DNA of 64,000 nucleotides, taken from positions 1 to 64,000 of the forward strand of contig NZ_ATVC01000005.1 in NCBI RefSeq assembly GCF_000420525.1. The letters run 5' to 3'. The position numbers were made by a program, and so were the translations under genes. The notes beneath the pieces were generated by a model. That model was not told the origin of the DNA. It saw only the letters and a list, made by a program, of their open reading frames with translations, and made no database searches. This DNA is from Aquaspirillum serpens DSM 68. GTDB taxonomy: Bacteria; Pseudomonadota; Gammaproteobacteria; Burkholderiales; Aquaspirillaceae. Positions 38,843 through 47,162 of the stretch are shown here, piece by piece. Within the stretch, counting starts at the first letter, position 1. Each line of letters begins with the position of its first letter.

Positions 38843-39441
38843 TACCACCTTCTATCTTCAGATGTTTCCAGAATCGGGCGCAAACGCGCTGCAATCGCCT
38901 CTCGGGCACGGAAAATACGCGAGCGAACCGTACCAATCGGACAATCCATCACTCGCGCAATTTCTTCATAACTTAGCCCTTCCAGCTCGCGCAGCGTAAT
39001 AGCAGTACGCAATTCTTCTGGCAAGGCCTCTGTCGCGGCATGGACAGTCGCGACAATTTGCTTGTTGGACAATTCCGCCTCGGGCGTCGCCAAATCGCTA
39101 CCGTGGGCAAAGGATTCTTGCCACTCGCCTTCGTCATCTAGTGTATCGCCGTTTACCACAATTCGACGACTGCCGGCGCTGATGTAATTTTTGGCAGTAT
39201 TGATGCCAATTCGATACAACCACGTATAAAAAGCACTATCACCACGGAAGTTCGGCAAAGCCCGATACGCTTTGACAAAAGCTTCTTGTGCCGCATCCTC
39301 AACTTCGGCAGGATCGCGTAGATAGCGACTGATTAACCGCATTAGGCGCCGTTGATATTTCAAAACCAACAAATCAAACGCACGAGGCTCCCCTCGTTGT
39401 GCTCGGCGCACCAAATCTTCATCGACTTCTCGTTCAGTCAT
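38842..39441 (-). CDS. rpoE: RNA polymerase sigma-E factor (RpoE/AlgU)
   Basis: ECF sigma factor directing the envelope-stress regulon. 199 residues. Region 2 contains DAAQEAFVKAYRALPNFRGDSAFYTWLYRIGINTAKN, and region 4 contains LRELEGLSYEEIARVMDCPIGTVRSRIFRARE. It begins MTEREVDEDLVRRAQRGE, typical of AlgU/RpoE. It heads the rpoE-rseA-rseB-rseC-mucD operon. I did not find a convincing GAACTT-N16-TCTGA self-promoter in 39442-39540, though the 5' leader contains a perfect inverted repeat. Confidence 0.96.
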   Translation of the reverse strand: MTEREVDEDLVRRAQRGEPRAFDLLVLKYQRRLMRLISRYLRDPAEVEDAAQEAFVKAYRALPNFRGDSAFYTWLYRIGINTAKNYISAGSRRIVVNGDTLDDEGEWQESFAHGSDLATPEAELSNKQIVATVHAATEALPEELRTAITLRELEGLSYEEIARVMDCPIGTVRSRIFRAREAIAARLRPILETSEDRRW

Positions 39442-39469
39442 GATTCATTATTCTTTCGTTACGCAGGTC

Positions 39470-39494
39470 GTCCCCATCGAGATTAGATGGGGAC
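39470..39494. promoter_or_regulatory. 9-bp inverted repeat in the rpoE leader
   Basis: GTCCCCATC (39470-39478) and GATGGGGAC (39486-39494) are perfect inverted copies with a 7-base loop. They lie 28-53 bases upstream of the rpoE start on the minus strand. Either an mRNA hairpin or an operator. Confidence 0.5.
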
Positions 39495-39536
39495 AACGTC
39501 ACTTGGCCAAGTTACCGCGAACATGCAGTGGGTACG

Positions 39537-39594
39537 GTGCGACATCTGAGACACACTGCTTACATTTCAGTGCACTGTGCTACATTTGATACAC
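39537..39594 (+). promoter_or_regulatory. Direct repeats upstream of prpB (GTGCnACATnTGAnACAC)
   Basis: GTGCGACATCTGAGACAC (39537-39554) and GTGCTACATTTGATACAC (39577-39594) match at 15 of 18 positions and are exactly 40 bases apart. A weaker third copy (TGCTTACATTTCAGTGCA) lies between them, giving roughly 20-base phasing. Candidate activator or repressor sites for the prp operon, or for the divergent rpoE operon. No regulator gene for prp is in the window. Confidence 0.5.
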
Positions 39595-39721
39595 GCATCA
39601 GCTGTCAGTTAAGAACAACTATGCAGACAAAAGTTCCCAACAAAACAATCTTCTGCTGGGACTTGCCAATGATTTCCTTGTTGCAGTTTGATGAAGATAT
39701 TGCATCTTCTATTTACGCCTA

Positions 39722-39754
39722 AACCAAGCACTTGCTAGAATACCAAGCAATTGC
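39722..39754 (+). promoter_or_regulatory. Tandem 14-bp repeat (ACCAAGCAnTTGCT) upstream of prpB
   Basis: ACCAAGCACTTGCT (39722-39735) and ACCAAGCAATTGCT (39741-39754) repeat with a 19-base period. Each contains a near or perfect palindrome (AGCAATTGCT). They sit 47-79 bases upstream of the prpB start, a good position for operator control of prpB. Regulator unknown. Confidence 0.55.
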
Positions 39755-39800
39755 TCGGTAACCCCGCAGCACAACCCCAGTTTCCTTCAGGAGAGTAACT

Positions 39801-40682
39801 ATGACCACAGCCGGCCAGCGCTTCCGTCAAGCCGTTCAAGAAGAACATCCACTCCAAGTTGTTGGGGCGGTGAATGCCTATGCCGCCCGTCTTGCTGAAC
39901 ATTCCGGTTTCAAAGCCTTATATCTGTCCGGTGGCGGTGTGGCGGCTTGCTCTTGCGGGATTCCAGACTTGGGCATCACCACATTAGAAGATGTGTTGAT
40001 CGACGTGCGCCGGATTACTGAAGTCACCGAATTGCCCCTGTTAGTCGATATCGACACTGGTTGGGGTGGCGCTTTTAATATTGCTCGTGCTGTGCGCGCC
40101 TTGGAAAAAGCCGGTGCTGGTGCGGTGCATATTGAAGACCAAGTGCAACAAAAACGCTGCGGCCATCGCCCAAACAAAGCGATTGTGAGCCAAGAAGAAA
40201 TGGTTGATCGCGTGAAAGCCGCAACCGATGCCCGCCGCGATGACAGCTTTGTCATTATGGCTCGTACCGATGCGCTGGCGGTTGAAGGTTTGCAATCTGC
40301 CATCGACCGTGCCCGCGCTTGCGTAGAAGCCGGTGCTGATATGATCTTCCCAGAAGCCATCACCGACTTGGCAATGTATAAGCAATTTGCCGAAGCAGTT
40401 GGTGTGCCCGTGTTAGCCAACATCACCGAATTTGGCTCCACCCCACTGTATACCACCCAAGAACTGGGCGAAAACGGCGTCAGCTTAGTGCTGTATCCGC
40501 TGTCAGCCTTCCGTGCCATGAGCAAAGCCGCATTGGCCGTTTATGGCAGCCTGCGTGAACACGGTACCCAAAAACATGTGGTTGACTTAATGCAAACCCG
40601 TATGGAGTTGTACGATCACTTGGGCTACCACGACTACGAACAAAAGCTGGATGCGCTGTTCGCCGAAGGTAAAAACAAGTAA
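39801..40682 (+). CDS. prpB: 2-Methylisocitrate lyase
   Basis: Cleaves 2-methylisocitrate to pyruvate and succinate, the last step of the methylcitrate cycle. 293 residues, isocitrate-lyase/PEP-mutase superfamily. [16 protein letters not shown] is the PrpB start region; DIDTGWGG binds metal; [15 protein letters not shown] carries the catalytic Cys in KRCGH. AGGAGAG precedes the ATG. First gene of prpB-prpC-acnD-prpF. Confidence 0.97.
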   Translation: MTTAGQRFRQAVQEEHPLQVVGAVNAYAARLAEHSGFKALYLSGGGVAACSCGIPDLGITTLEDVLIDVRRITEVTELPLLVDIDTGWGGAFNIARAVRALEKAGAGAVHIEDQVQQKRCGHRPNKAIVSQEEMVDRVKAATDARRDDSFVIMARTDALAVEGLQSAIDRARACVEAGADMIFPEAITDLAMYKQFAEAVGVPVLANITEFGSTPLYTTQELGENGVSLVLYPLSAFRAMSKAALAVYGSLREHGTQKHVVDLMQTRMELYDHLGYHDYEQKLDALFAEGKNK

Positions 40683-40696
40683 TTCATTTAATAAGG

Positions 40697-40723
40697 GCGT
40701 TGTGCATACTGACACAACGCTTT
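40697..40723 (+). terminator. Intercistronic hairpin between prpB and prpC
   Basis: GCGTTGTG (40697-40704) and CACAACGC (40713-40720) form an 8-bp stem with an 8-base loop, followed by only three T. Likely an mRNA-stability or partial-termination element. Confidence 0.5.
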
Positions 40724-40773
40724 ACCACGCAGTTGCCTCACTTAATGTCACTGCCTACTCAGGAGACTCACCC

Positions 40774-41922
40774 ATGACCGAAGCAGCACAAGCCCCTAAA
40801 GTTAAAAAATCTGTTGCCTTGTCTGGTGTCGCCGCCGGTAACACCGCTTTGTGTACCGTTGGCCGTACCGGTAATGACCTGCACTACCGTGGTTACGACA
40901 TTCTCGATATCGCTACCACCTGCGAATTCGAAGAAATCGCTTATCTGCTGATTCATGGCAAATTGCCAAACACCGCCGAATTGGTCGGTTACAAGAAAAA
41001 ATTGAAAGCCCTGCGTGGCTTGCCAGTGGCAGTGAAAACCGCATTGGAAGCCTTGCCAGCCGCCAGCCATCCAATGGATGTGATGCGTACCGCAGTGTCG
41101 GTGTTGGGTTGTGCCTTGCCAGAAAAAGACGACCACAACAGCCCTGGTGCACGCGATATCGCCGACCGTCTGATTGCTTCCTTGGGTTCGGCCTTGCTGT
41201 ACTGGTACCACTTCAGCACCAACGGCAAACGCATTGATGTCGAAACCGATGACGATTCCGTCGGTGGTCATTTCTTGCATCTGTTACATGGCGAAAAACC
41301 CTCCGAATTGTGGGTGAAAGCCATGCACACCTCGTTGATTCTGTACGCAGAACACGAATTTAACGCTTCGACCTTCACTGGTCGTGTGATTGCCGGTACA
41401 GGATCGGATATGTACAGCGCCATCACCGGTGCCATCGGTGCTTTGCGTGGTCCAAAACACGGCGGTGCCAACGAAGTGGCATTCGAAGTGCAAAAACGCT
41501 ACGAAACCCCAGACGAAGCCGAAGCTGACATCAAAGCACGTGTCGAGCGTAAAGAAGTGGTGATTGGTTTTGGCCATCCGGTTTACACCATTTCTGATCC
41601 ACGTAACAAAGTGATCAAACAAGTGGCACAAGAGTTGTCCGAAGCCGCTGGCGATATGAAGATGTATGACATCGCTGAACGCTTGGAAAGCGTCATGTGG
41701 GACATCAAGAAAATGTTCCCGAACCTCGACTGGTTCAGTGCCGTGTCTTACCACATGATGGGCGTACCAACAGCGATGTTCACCCCATTGTTCGTGATTG
41801 CTCGTACCACTGGCTGGGCAGCACACGTGATCGAGCAGCGCATTGATGGCAAGATCATTCGCCCAAGCGCCAACTACACCGGCCCAGAAAATCTGGAATT
41901 CGTTCCTATCGCTCAGCGGTAA
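40774..41922 (+). CDS. prpC: 2-Methylcitrate synthase
   Basis: Condenses propionyl-CoA with oxaloacetate to 2-methylcitrate. About 382 residues from the ATG at 40774 ([18 protein letters not shown]), preceded by AGGAG; the frame is open upstream to 40651 without homology. Citrate-synthase fold landmarks: [12 protein letters not shown], the substrate His in [27 protein letters not shown], and the catalytic [13 protein letters not shown]. The short [18 protein letters not shown] start is typical of PrpC. Confidence 0.97.
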   Translation: MTEAAQAPKVKKSVALSGVAAGNTALCTVGRTGNDLHYRGYDILDIATTCEFEEIAYLLIHGKLPNTAELVGYKKKLKALRGLPVAVKTALEALPAASHPMDVMRTAVSVLGCALPEKDDHNSPGARDIADRLIASLGSALLYWYHFSTNGKRIDVETDDDSVGGHFLHLLHGEKPSELWVKAMHTSLILYAEHEFNASTFTGRVIAGTGSDMYSAITGAIGALRGPKHGGANEVAFEVQKRYETPDEAEADIKARVERKEVVIGFGHPVYTISDPRNKVIKQVAQELSEAAGDMKMYDIAERLESVMWDIKKMFPNLDWFSAVSYHMMGVPTAMFTPLFVIARTTGWAAHVIEQRIDGKIIRPSANYTGPENLEFVPIAQR

Positions 41923-41931
41923 TCAAGAATT

Positions 41932-41949
41932 GGGGGGGCTACGGCCCCC
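41932..41949 (+). other. GC hairpin between prpC and acnD
   Basis: A run of seven G at 41932-41938 faces five C at 41945-41949, allowing a five-pair GGGGG/CCCCC stem. Only TT follows, so it is unlikely to terminate strongly. Confidence 0.4.
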
Positions 41950-41985
41950 TTGCCGAGTTATGACTTCTCTTTTTGCATCGACATC

Positions 41986-44604
41986 ATGAACACAGCAAAC
42001 CGCAAACCTCTGCCTGGTACCTCTCTGGATTATTTCGACGCGCGCGCCGCAGTCGAGGCCATTCAACCTGGCGCATACGATACCCTGCCTTATACCTCGC
42101 GTGTGTTGGCAGAAAACTTAGTGCGTCGTTGCGATCCCGCTACCCTAACCGACTCTCTCAAGCAACTCATCGAGCGCAAACGCGATCTGGACTTTCCTTG
42201 GTATCCAGCACGGGTAGTGTGTCATGACATCTTAGGTCAAACTGCACTGGTGGATTTGGCGGGTTTGCGTGATGCGATTGCAGAACAAGGTGGCGATCCA
42301 GCTAAAGTCAACCCAGTGGTTCCCACCCAGTTGATCGTTGACCATTCGCTGGCTGTTGAATGTGGCGGCGATGATCCAGACGCCTTTGCCAAAAACCGCG
42401 CCATCGAAGAACGCCGCAACGAAGACCGTTTCCACTTTATTGATTGGACACGTACTGCATTTAAAAATGTGGATGTGATTCCTGCCGGTAACGGCATCAT
42501 GCACCAAATCAACTTGGAAAAAATGTCGCCGGTGATCCAAGTGCGTGACGGCATTGCTTTCCCAGATACCTGTGTTGGTACCGATAGCCACACCCCGCAT
42601 GTCGATGCTTTAGGTGTGATTGCGATTGGTGTGGGTGGTTTGGAAGCAGAAACCGTGATGTTGGGCCGCGCCTCGATGATGCGCTTGCCAGATATCGTCG
42701 GTGTGAAATTGACCGGTAAACGTCAACCCGGCATCACTGCAACAGATATCGTTTTAGCATTGACCGAGTTCCTGCGTAAGGAACGGGTGGTCGGTGCTTA
42801 TGTTGAATTCTTTGGTGATGGTGCTGCCAGCCTGTCAATCGGCGACCGCGCTACCATCTCCAATATGTGTCCAGAATATGGCGCCACTGCAGCCATGTTC
42901 TACATCGATGAACAAACCATCGATTATCTGAAATTGACTGGCCGCGAGTCCGAGCAAGTGGCTTTGGTGGAAAACTACGCCAAAGTAACCGGTCTGTGGG
43001 CGGATAGCTTGGTGAAAGCAGAATACGAGCGTGTGCTTGAATTTGATCTGTCCAGCGTCGTGCGCAATATGGCTGGCCCATCCAACCCACACCGCCGCTT
43101 GCCAACCAGTGCCTTGGCCGAACGCGGTATTGCGGTGGATCTTGATAAGGCCAAAGCAGAAGAAGCACAGGGCTTGATGCCAGATGGTGCAGTGATTATT
43201 GCCGCCATCACCAGCTGTACCAACACTTCGAACCCACGCAACGTCGTCGCCGCCGGTTTGTTGGCGAAAAAAGCCAATGAATTGGGCTTAGTGCGTAAAC
43301 CTTGGGTGAAATCCTCTTTTGCCCCTGGTTCTAAAGTGGCTGAGTTGTATCTGCAAGAGTCTGGTTTATTGCCTGAACTGGAAAAACTCGGCTTTGGTAT
43401 CGTGGCTTTCGCTTGCACTACCTGTAACGGCATGTCTGGTGCACTCGATCCAAAAATCCAACAAGAAATTATCGACCGCGATTTGTACGCCACTGCCGTG
43501 TTGTCAGGCAACCGCAACTTTGATGGTCGGATTCACCCCTATGCCAAACAAGCTTTCTTGGCATCGCCTCCATTAGTGGTGGCCTATGCCATCGCTGGTA
43601 CGGTGCGTTTTGACATTGAAAATGATGTCCTCACCGTAGTCGATGGCAAAGAAATCCGCCTGAAAGACATTTGGCCTTCGGATGAAGAAATCGACGCTAT
43701 CGTTGCCGCTTCGGTGAAGCCAGAGCAATTCAAACAGATTTACATTCCGATGTTCGACCTCGGCACAGTAGAAGAAGCCAAGAGCCCACTGTACGACTGG
43801 CGCCCAATGTCCACCTATATCCGTCGCCCACCGTACTGGGATACCGAAGGCGTAGGCGCACTGGCAGCCAACCCACGTACGCTCAAGGGCATGCGCCCCT
43901 TGGCTGTGTTGCCAGACAACATCACCACTGACCACCTGTCGCCATCTAACGCGATTTTGGCCAGTTCGGCAGCGGGTGAATATCTGGCGAAAATGGGCTT
44001 GCCGGAAGAGGACTTCAACTCTTACGCCACTCACCGTGGCGACCACCTGACCGCGATGCGCGCCACCTTTGCCAACCCACAGTTGGTGAATGAAATGGCC
44101 GTTGTCGATGGCGAGGTGAAAAAAGGTTCGCTGGCCCGCGTCGAGCCGGATGGCAAAGTAATGCGGATGTGGGAAGCGATCGAAACCTACATGGAACGCA
44201 AGCAGCCACTGATTATTGTGGCCGGTGCTGACTACGGCCAAGGTTCTTCCCGTGACTGGGCAGCGAAGGGCGTGCGTTTAGCTGGGGTAGAAGCGATTGT
44301 TGCAGAAGGATTTGAGCGCATTCACCGCACCAACTTGGTCGGTATGGGTGTGTTGCCACTGGAGTTCAAATCTGGCGTCAACCGCAAGACCCTGAACATC
44401 GATGGTACTGAAACCTATGATGTGATTGGTGAGCGTAAACCACGTGCCGACTTGACCTTGGTCATCCATCGTAAAAATGGTGAAACCGTCGAAGTGGCTG
44501 TGACCTGTCGTCTCGATACCGCAGAAGAAGTGTCAATCTATGAAGCAGGCGGTGTGTTACAACGCTTTGCACAAGACTTCTTAGCGTCTTCTGCTTCGGC
44601 CTAA
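41986..44604 (+). CDS. acnD: Fe/S-dependent 2-methylisocitrate dehydratase AcnD
   Basis: Aconitase-family enzyme that dehydrates 2-methylcitrate, acting in place of PrpD and requiring PrpF. About 872 residues from the ATG at 41986 (MNTANRKPLPGTSLDYFDAR); a TTG at 41950 only adds non-conserved residues. The [4Fe-4S] cysteines are in ITSCTNTSNPRNV and FACTTCNGMSGA. Other family sites are GTDSHTPHVDALGV and the swivel-domain YGQGSSRDWAAKG. Its position between prpC and prpF separates it from housekeeping acnA/acnB. Confidence 0.97.
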   Translation: MNTANRKPLPGTSLDYFDARAAVEAIQPGAYDTLPYTSRVLAENLVRRCDPATLTDSLKQLIERKRDLDFPWYPARVVCHDILGQTALVDLAGLRDAIAEQGGDPAKVNPVVPTQLIVDHSLAVECGGDDPDAFAKNRAIEERRNEDRFHFIDWTRTAFKNVDVIPAGNGIMHQINLEKMSPVIQVRDGIAFPDTCVGTDSHTPHVDALGVIAIGVGGLEAETVMLGRASMMRLPDIVGVKLTGKRQPGITATDIVLALTEFLRKERVVGAYVEFFGDGAASLSIGDRATISNMCPEYGATAAMFYIDEQTIDYLKLTGRESEQVALVENYAKVTGLWADSLVKAEYERVLEFDLSSVVRNMAGPSNPHRRLPTSALAERGIAVDLDKAKAEEAQGLMPDGAVIIAAITSCTNTSNPRNVVAAGLLAKKANELGLVRKPWVKSSFAPGSKVAELYLQESGLLPELEKLGFGIVAFACTTCNGMSGALDPKIQQEIIDRDLYATAVLSGNRNFDGRIHPYAKQAFLASPPLVVAYAIAGTVRFDIENDVLTVVDGKEIRLKDIWPSDEEIDAIVAASVKPEQFKQIYIPMFDLGTVEEAKSPLYDWRPMSTYIRRPPYWDTEGVGALAANPRTLKGMRPLAVLPDNITTDHLSPSNAILASSAAGEYLAKMGLPEEDFNSYATHRGDHLTAMRATFANPQLVNEMAVVDGEVKKGSLARVEPDGKVMRMWEAIETYMERKQPLIIVAGADYGQGSSRDWAAKGVRLAGVEAIVAEGFERIHRTNLVGMGVLPLEFKSGVNRKTLNIDGTETYDVIGERKPRADLTLVIHRKNGETVEVAVTCRLDTAEEVSIYEAGGVLQRFAQDFLASSASA

Positions 44605-44608
44605 TCGC

Positions 44609-44670
44609 CCTACTGCGCTGATGTCCCACTCTATGTTTTAGACATGGAGTGGGGCAGTAGGCTTATTTTT
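44609..44670 (+). terminator. Bulged hairpin with T tract between acnD and prpF (possible attenuator)
   Basis: An outer stem CCTACTGC (44609-44616)/GCAGTAGG (44654-44661) stacks on an inner stem CCCACTCTATG (44625-44635)/CATGGAGTGGG (44643-44653). An 8-base bulge on the 5' side separates the two stems, and TTATTTTT follows. Confidence 0.6.
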
Positions 44671-44722
44671 GAATGACCCCAATCGCGTGCTGTGCTGCCG
44701 CGTTTGATGAGGATTGATTGTC

Positions 44723-45910
44723 ATGGCTCACCTACCTCAAATGAAAATCCCCGCCACTTATATGCGTGGTGGCACCAGCAAAGGCGTGTTTTTCCGCTTA
44801 CAAGATTTACCAGCCAGCTGCCAAGTCCCCGGTGAAGCGCGTGATAAATTGTTTATGCGGGTCATCGGCAGCCCCGACCCCTATAGTGCCCACATCGATG
44901 GCATGGGCGGCGCCACCTCGAGTACCAGCAAGTGCGTGATTCTTTCTCAGTCCAGCGTACCAGACCACGACGTAGATTATTTGTATGGTCAAGTATCGAT
45001 TGATAAAGCTTTTGTCGATTGGTCGGGTAACTGTGGCAATCTGTCTACTGCCGCTGGTGCCTTTGCCATCCACGCAGGCTTAGTAGACCCAGCCCGTATT
45101 CCAGATAACGGCACAGCCGTCGTGCGGATTTGGCAAGCCAATATCCAAAAAACCATTATCGCCCATGTCCCAGTGGTCAATGGTCAGGTGCAAGAAAGTG
45201 GTGATTTTGAGCTCGATGGTGTGACTTTCCCTGCGGCAGAGATCGTCTTGGAATTTATGGATCCATCGGATGATGGCGAAGAAGGCGGCTCGATGTTCCC
45301 CACAGGGAATCTGGTCGATGACTTAGAAGTGCCCGGTGTTGGGACTTTTAAGGCCACCATGATTACCGCCGGCATTCCGACAGTATTTGTTAACGCGGCG
45401 GATATTGGTTACACCGGCACCGAATTACGCGAACAAATCAATACTGATCCCGAAGCATTAAAACGCTTTGAGGCGATTCGTGTGGCAGGGGCATTGCGGA
45501 TGGGTTTGATTAAAACGCCAGAAGAAGCCCTCAAGCGTCAACATACGCCAAAAATTGCCTTTGTCGCTCCCCCCACTGATTATGTCGCCTCTAGCGGCAA
45601 AACGATCCAAGCCAATGAAATTGACTTATTGGTACGCGCCTTGTCGATGGGCAAATTGCATCATGCCATGATGGGCACGGCTGCTGTTGCTATCGGTACT
45701 GCCGCCGCCATCCCTGGCACCTTAGTCAACCTCGCCGCAGGCGGTGGAGAACGGCAAGCCGTGCGTTTTGGCCATCCCTCGGGCACCTTGCGCGTTGGGG
45801 CAGAAGCCAAGCAGGTTGATGGCACATGGACAGTCACCAAGGCCATTATGAGCCGCAGTGCGCGGATTTTAATGGAAGGTTGGGTGCGAGTCCCAGCGGA
45901 CACCTTTTAA
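44723..45910 (+). CDS. prpF: PrpF, AcnD-accessory isomerase
   Basis: PrpF family (diaminopimelate epimerase-like fold). It isomerises trans- and cis-2-methylaconitate so that AcnD-derived product can be used. About 395 residues from the ATG at 44723 (MAHLPQMKIPATYMRGGTSK), with GAGG upstream; the TTG at 44714 is less likely. Landmarks: RGGTSKGVFFR, GMGGATSSTSKCV, WSGNCGNLSTAAGAFA, and GHPSGTLRVGAE near the end. Last gene of the operon. Confidence 0.96.
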   Translation: MAHLPQMKIPATYMRGGTSKGVFFRLQDLPASCQVPGEARDKLFMRVIGSPDPYSAHIDGMGGATSSTSKCVILSQSSVPDHDVDYLYGQVSIDKAFVDWSGNCGNLSTAAGAFAIHAGLVDPARIPDNGTAVVRIWQANIQKTIIAHVPVVNGQVQESGDFELDGVTFPAAEIVLEFMDPSDDGEEGGSMFPTGNLVDDLEVPGVGTFKATMITAGIPTVFVNAADIGYTGTELREQINTDPEALKRFEAIRVAGALRMGLIKTPEEALKRQHTPKIAFVAPPTDYVASSGKTIQANEIDLLVRALSMGKLHHAMMGTAAVAIGTAAAIPGTLVNLAAGGGERQAVRFGHPSGTLRVGAEAKQVDGTWTVTKAIMSRSARILMEGWVRVPADTF

Positions 45911-45930
45911 CTGAAGCAAGGTTTGTTTTT

Positions 45931-45962
45931 GGTCAATGGGTCGCAACACGGACCCATTGACC
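45931..45962. other. 12-bp perfect hairpin downstream of prpF
   Basis: GGTCAATGGGTC (45931-45942) and GACCCATTGACC (45951-45962) are perfect inverted copies around an 8-base loop. First of three consecutive hairpins after prpF. Confidence 0.65.
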
Positions 45963-45986
45963 GGTAGTGTGTGTCGTTCTACCGGT
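45960..45986. other. Second hairpin downstream of prpF
   Basis: ACCGGTAG (45960-45967) and CTACCGGT (45979-45986) pair perfectly across 11 bases. Its left arm overlaps the end of the preceding hairpin by three bases, so the two are mutually exclusive at their edges. Confidence 0.55.
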
Positions 45987-46013
45987 GTGGCGATCCCAGG
46001 CACCGGTCCTTGT

Positions 46014-46044
46014 CGCCGTTCGGTATTTGCCGAACGGCGTTTTT
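46014..46044 (+). terminator. Terminator of the prp operon
   Basis: CGCCGTTCGG (46014-46023) and CCGAACGGCG (46030-46039) form a perfect 10-bp stem with a 6-base loop, followed by five T. Confidence 0.88.
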
Positions 46045-46058
46045 CTTGCCATAGCGGT

Positions 46059-46424
46059 TTAAGGGTGGTAGTACAAGCCGTACATTGGACGTTGGTCGTT
46101 ATAATTTAGCCAACCACGAATCACCCGATACAACGTCCACACCCAAACTATCCCCAATACAATAAAACCGACACCTAGCCACGATGTCAGCAATCCCAAC
46201 CCAGTCCACAGCAATCCATACCAAAAGGTGCGAATTTGCCAACGGAAGTGCGATTCTAGCCACGTACCGGCCACGGCATCACGCTTGAGATAGTTAATGA
46301 TAATCCCCGCTACCGCAGGCAAGCCGCCGAAGAAAAAGGCAAGCCCCTGTAAAATATAGACAAATAGTGTCACTTTAGCCGCAGCGGCCAGTCGGTCAGG
46401 TTGATTCGGGTTAGGGTAGTACAT
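46059..46424 (-). CDS. DUF4870-like small membrane protein
   Basis: About 121 residues from the ATG at 46424 (MYYPNPNQPDRLAAAAK), with GGAGACG upstream; the frame continues to 46445. Three hydrophobic segments and a HFRWQIRTFWYGLLW loop resemble DUF4870/YidC-unrelated small membrane proteins whose role is unknown. The C terminus YNDQRPMYGLYYHP is aromatic and probably cytosolic. No neighbour suggests a function; convergent with prpF. Confidence 0.72.
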   Translation of the reverse strand: MYYPNPNQPDRLAAAAKVTLFVYILQGLAFFFGGLPAVAGIIINYLKRDAVAGTWLESHFRWQIRTFWYGLLWTGLGLLTSWLGVGFIVLGIVWVWTLYRVIRGWLNYNDQRPMYGLYYHP

Positions 46425-46585
46425 AGACGTCTCCAAAGGCACCAAATATTCAGTAACAACCTATCATATACGGCAGCATCACATTTCATATAAATGTGAT
46501 ATGTTTTTTGACTTGGCTCAAGATAGAGAAGGACAAACTGCGTCAAATTGACGCTATCTATTTTAACTAAGCAAGGAGAACAGCG

Positions 46586-46723
46586 ATGGCTCTGCTCAAA
46601 GAAATGCTGTCATCAGATGTGGGGTTGATGAGCCTAGGTACAATCGTCGTGGCAACGATTGTGGTGGTGGTCTGTGCTATTGTCTTTATTCGCAAAGCAA
46701 ATGAAGAACCGCCAAAACAATAA
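46586..46723 (+). CDS. DUF3149-type 45-residue membrane micro-protein
   Basis: Too short for a length-based call, but AAGGAG lies 8 bases ahead of the ATG and a terminator follows the stop. The product starts MALLKEMLSSDVGLMSLGT, then a single membrane helix (IVVATIVVVVCAIVFI) and a charged end RKANEEPPKQ. The short amphipathic LLKEMLSSDVGLMSL stretch before the helix is the DUF3149 pattern, seen mainly in betaproteobacteria. Function unknown. Confidence 0.8.
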   Translation: MALLKEMLSSDVGLMSLGTIVVATIVVVVCAIVFIRKANEEPPKQ

Positions 46724-46743
46724 CCACAGCCCCAAAAAAACAA

Positions 46744-46793
46744 CCCCGCGATGTGAGGCAAGGGATACTTGCTGTTTACATCGCGGGGTTTTT
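46744..46793 (+). terminator. Terminator after the DUF3149 gene
   Basis: CCCCGCGATGT (46744-46754) and ACATCGCGGGG (46778-46788) make a perfect 11-bp stem with a 23-base loop, followed by TTTTT. It also lies downstream of the XRE gene on the other strand. Confidence 0.8.
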
Positions 46794-46826
46794 GTTGCGG
46801 CCTAACCGCAGCTAATCCGATCAAGA

Positions 46827-47162
46827 TCAGCCGATGGTCGAACCCAGCGCGTCGCCAGACTCGGCTTGAGCCGCTTCGGTCTTTGCTTTTACTGCTTTAC
46901 GCAAGCTCTTGTACAGATCTGGATGCGTCTCTTTGAGATACTCAATGATTTCAAAGTCTTCGCGTTTCACTTTGGACAGATCGATTTGCTCGATGTGCAC
47001 CAAGCGCAACAATTCGCGCACCGGCTTAGGCATGTTCCTGCCAGATTCGTAGCGAGAACCGCCAGATTGCGTCACACCGATGCGGCTCCAGAATTCTTGC
47101 TGGTTCAAGCCCAATTTGCGGCGGATTTCACGAGGGTTTTGGATTTTTTCAAACAATTTCAT
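46827..47162 (-). CDS. XRE-type helix-turn-helix DNA-binding protein
   Basis: A 111-residue protein with an N-terminal helix-turn-helix: NPREIRRKLGLNQQEFWSRIGVTQSGGSRYESGRNMPKPVRE (about 9-50), of the Cro/C1 type. The remainder is charged and helical (DLSKVKREDFEIIEYLKETHPDLYKSLR). The HTH sequence NQQEFWSRIGVTQSGGSRYE recurs in betaproteobacterial regulators of unknown target. Its upstream 580 bases carry no gene but have two long-range inverted repeats. Confidence 0.85.
   Translation of the reverse strand: MKLFEKIQNPREIRRKLGLNQQEFWSRIGVTQSGGSRYESGRNMPKPVRELLRLVHIEQIDLSKVKREDFEIIEYLKETHPDLYKSLRKAVKAKTEAAQAESGDALGSTIG

Noticed and set aside
41284-44241. Long minus-strand open frames across prpC/acnD
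   Set aside because: They are shadows of the strongly coding plus-strand genes and lack any family features.
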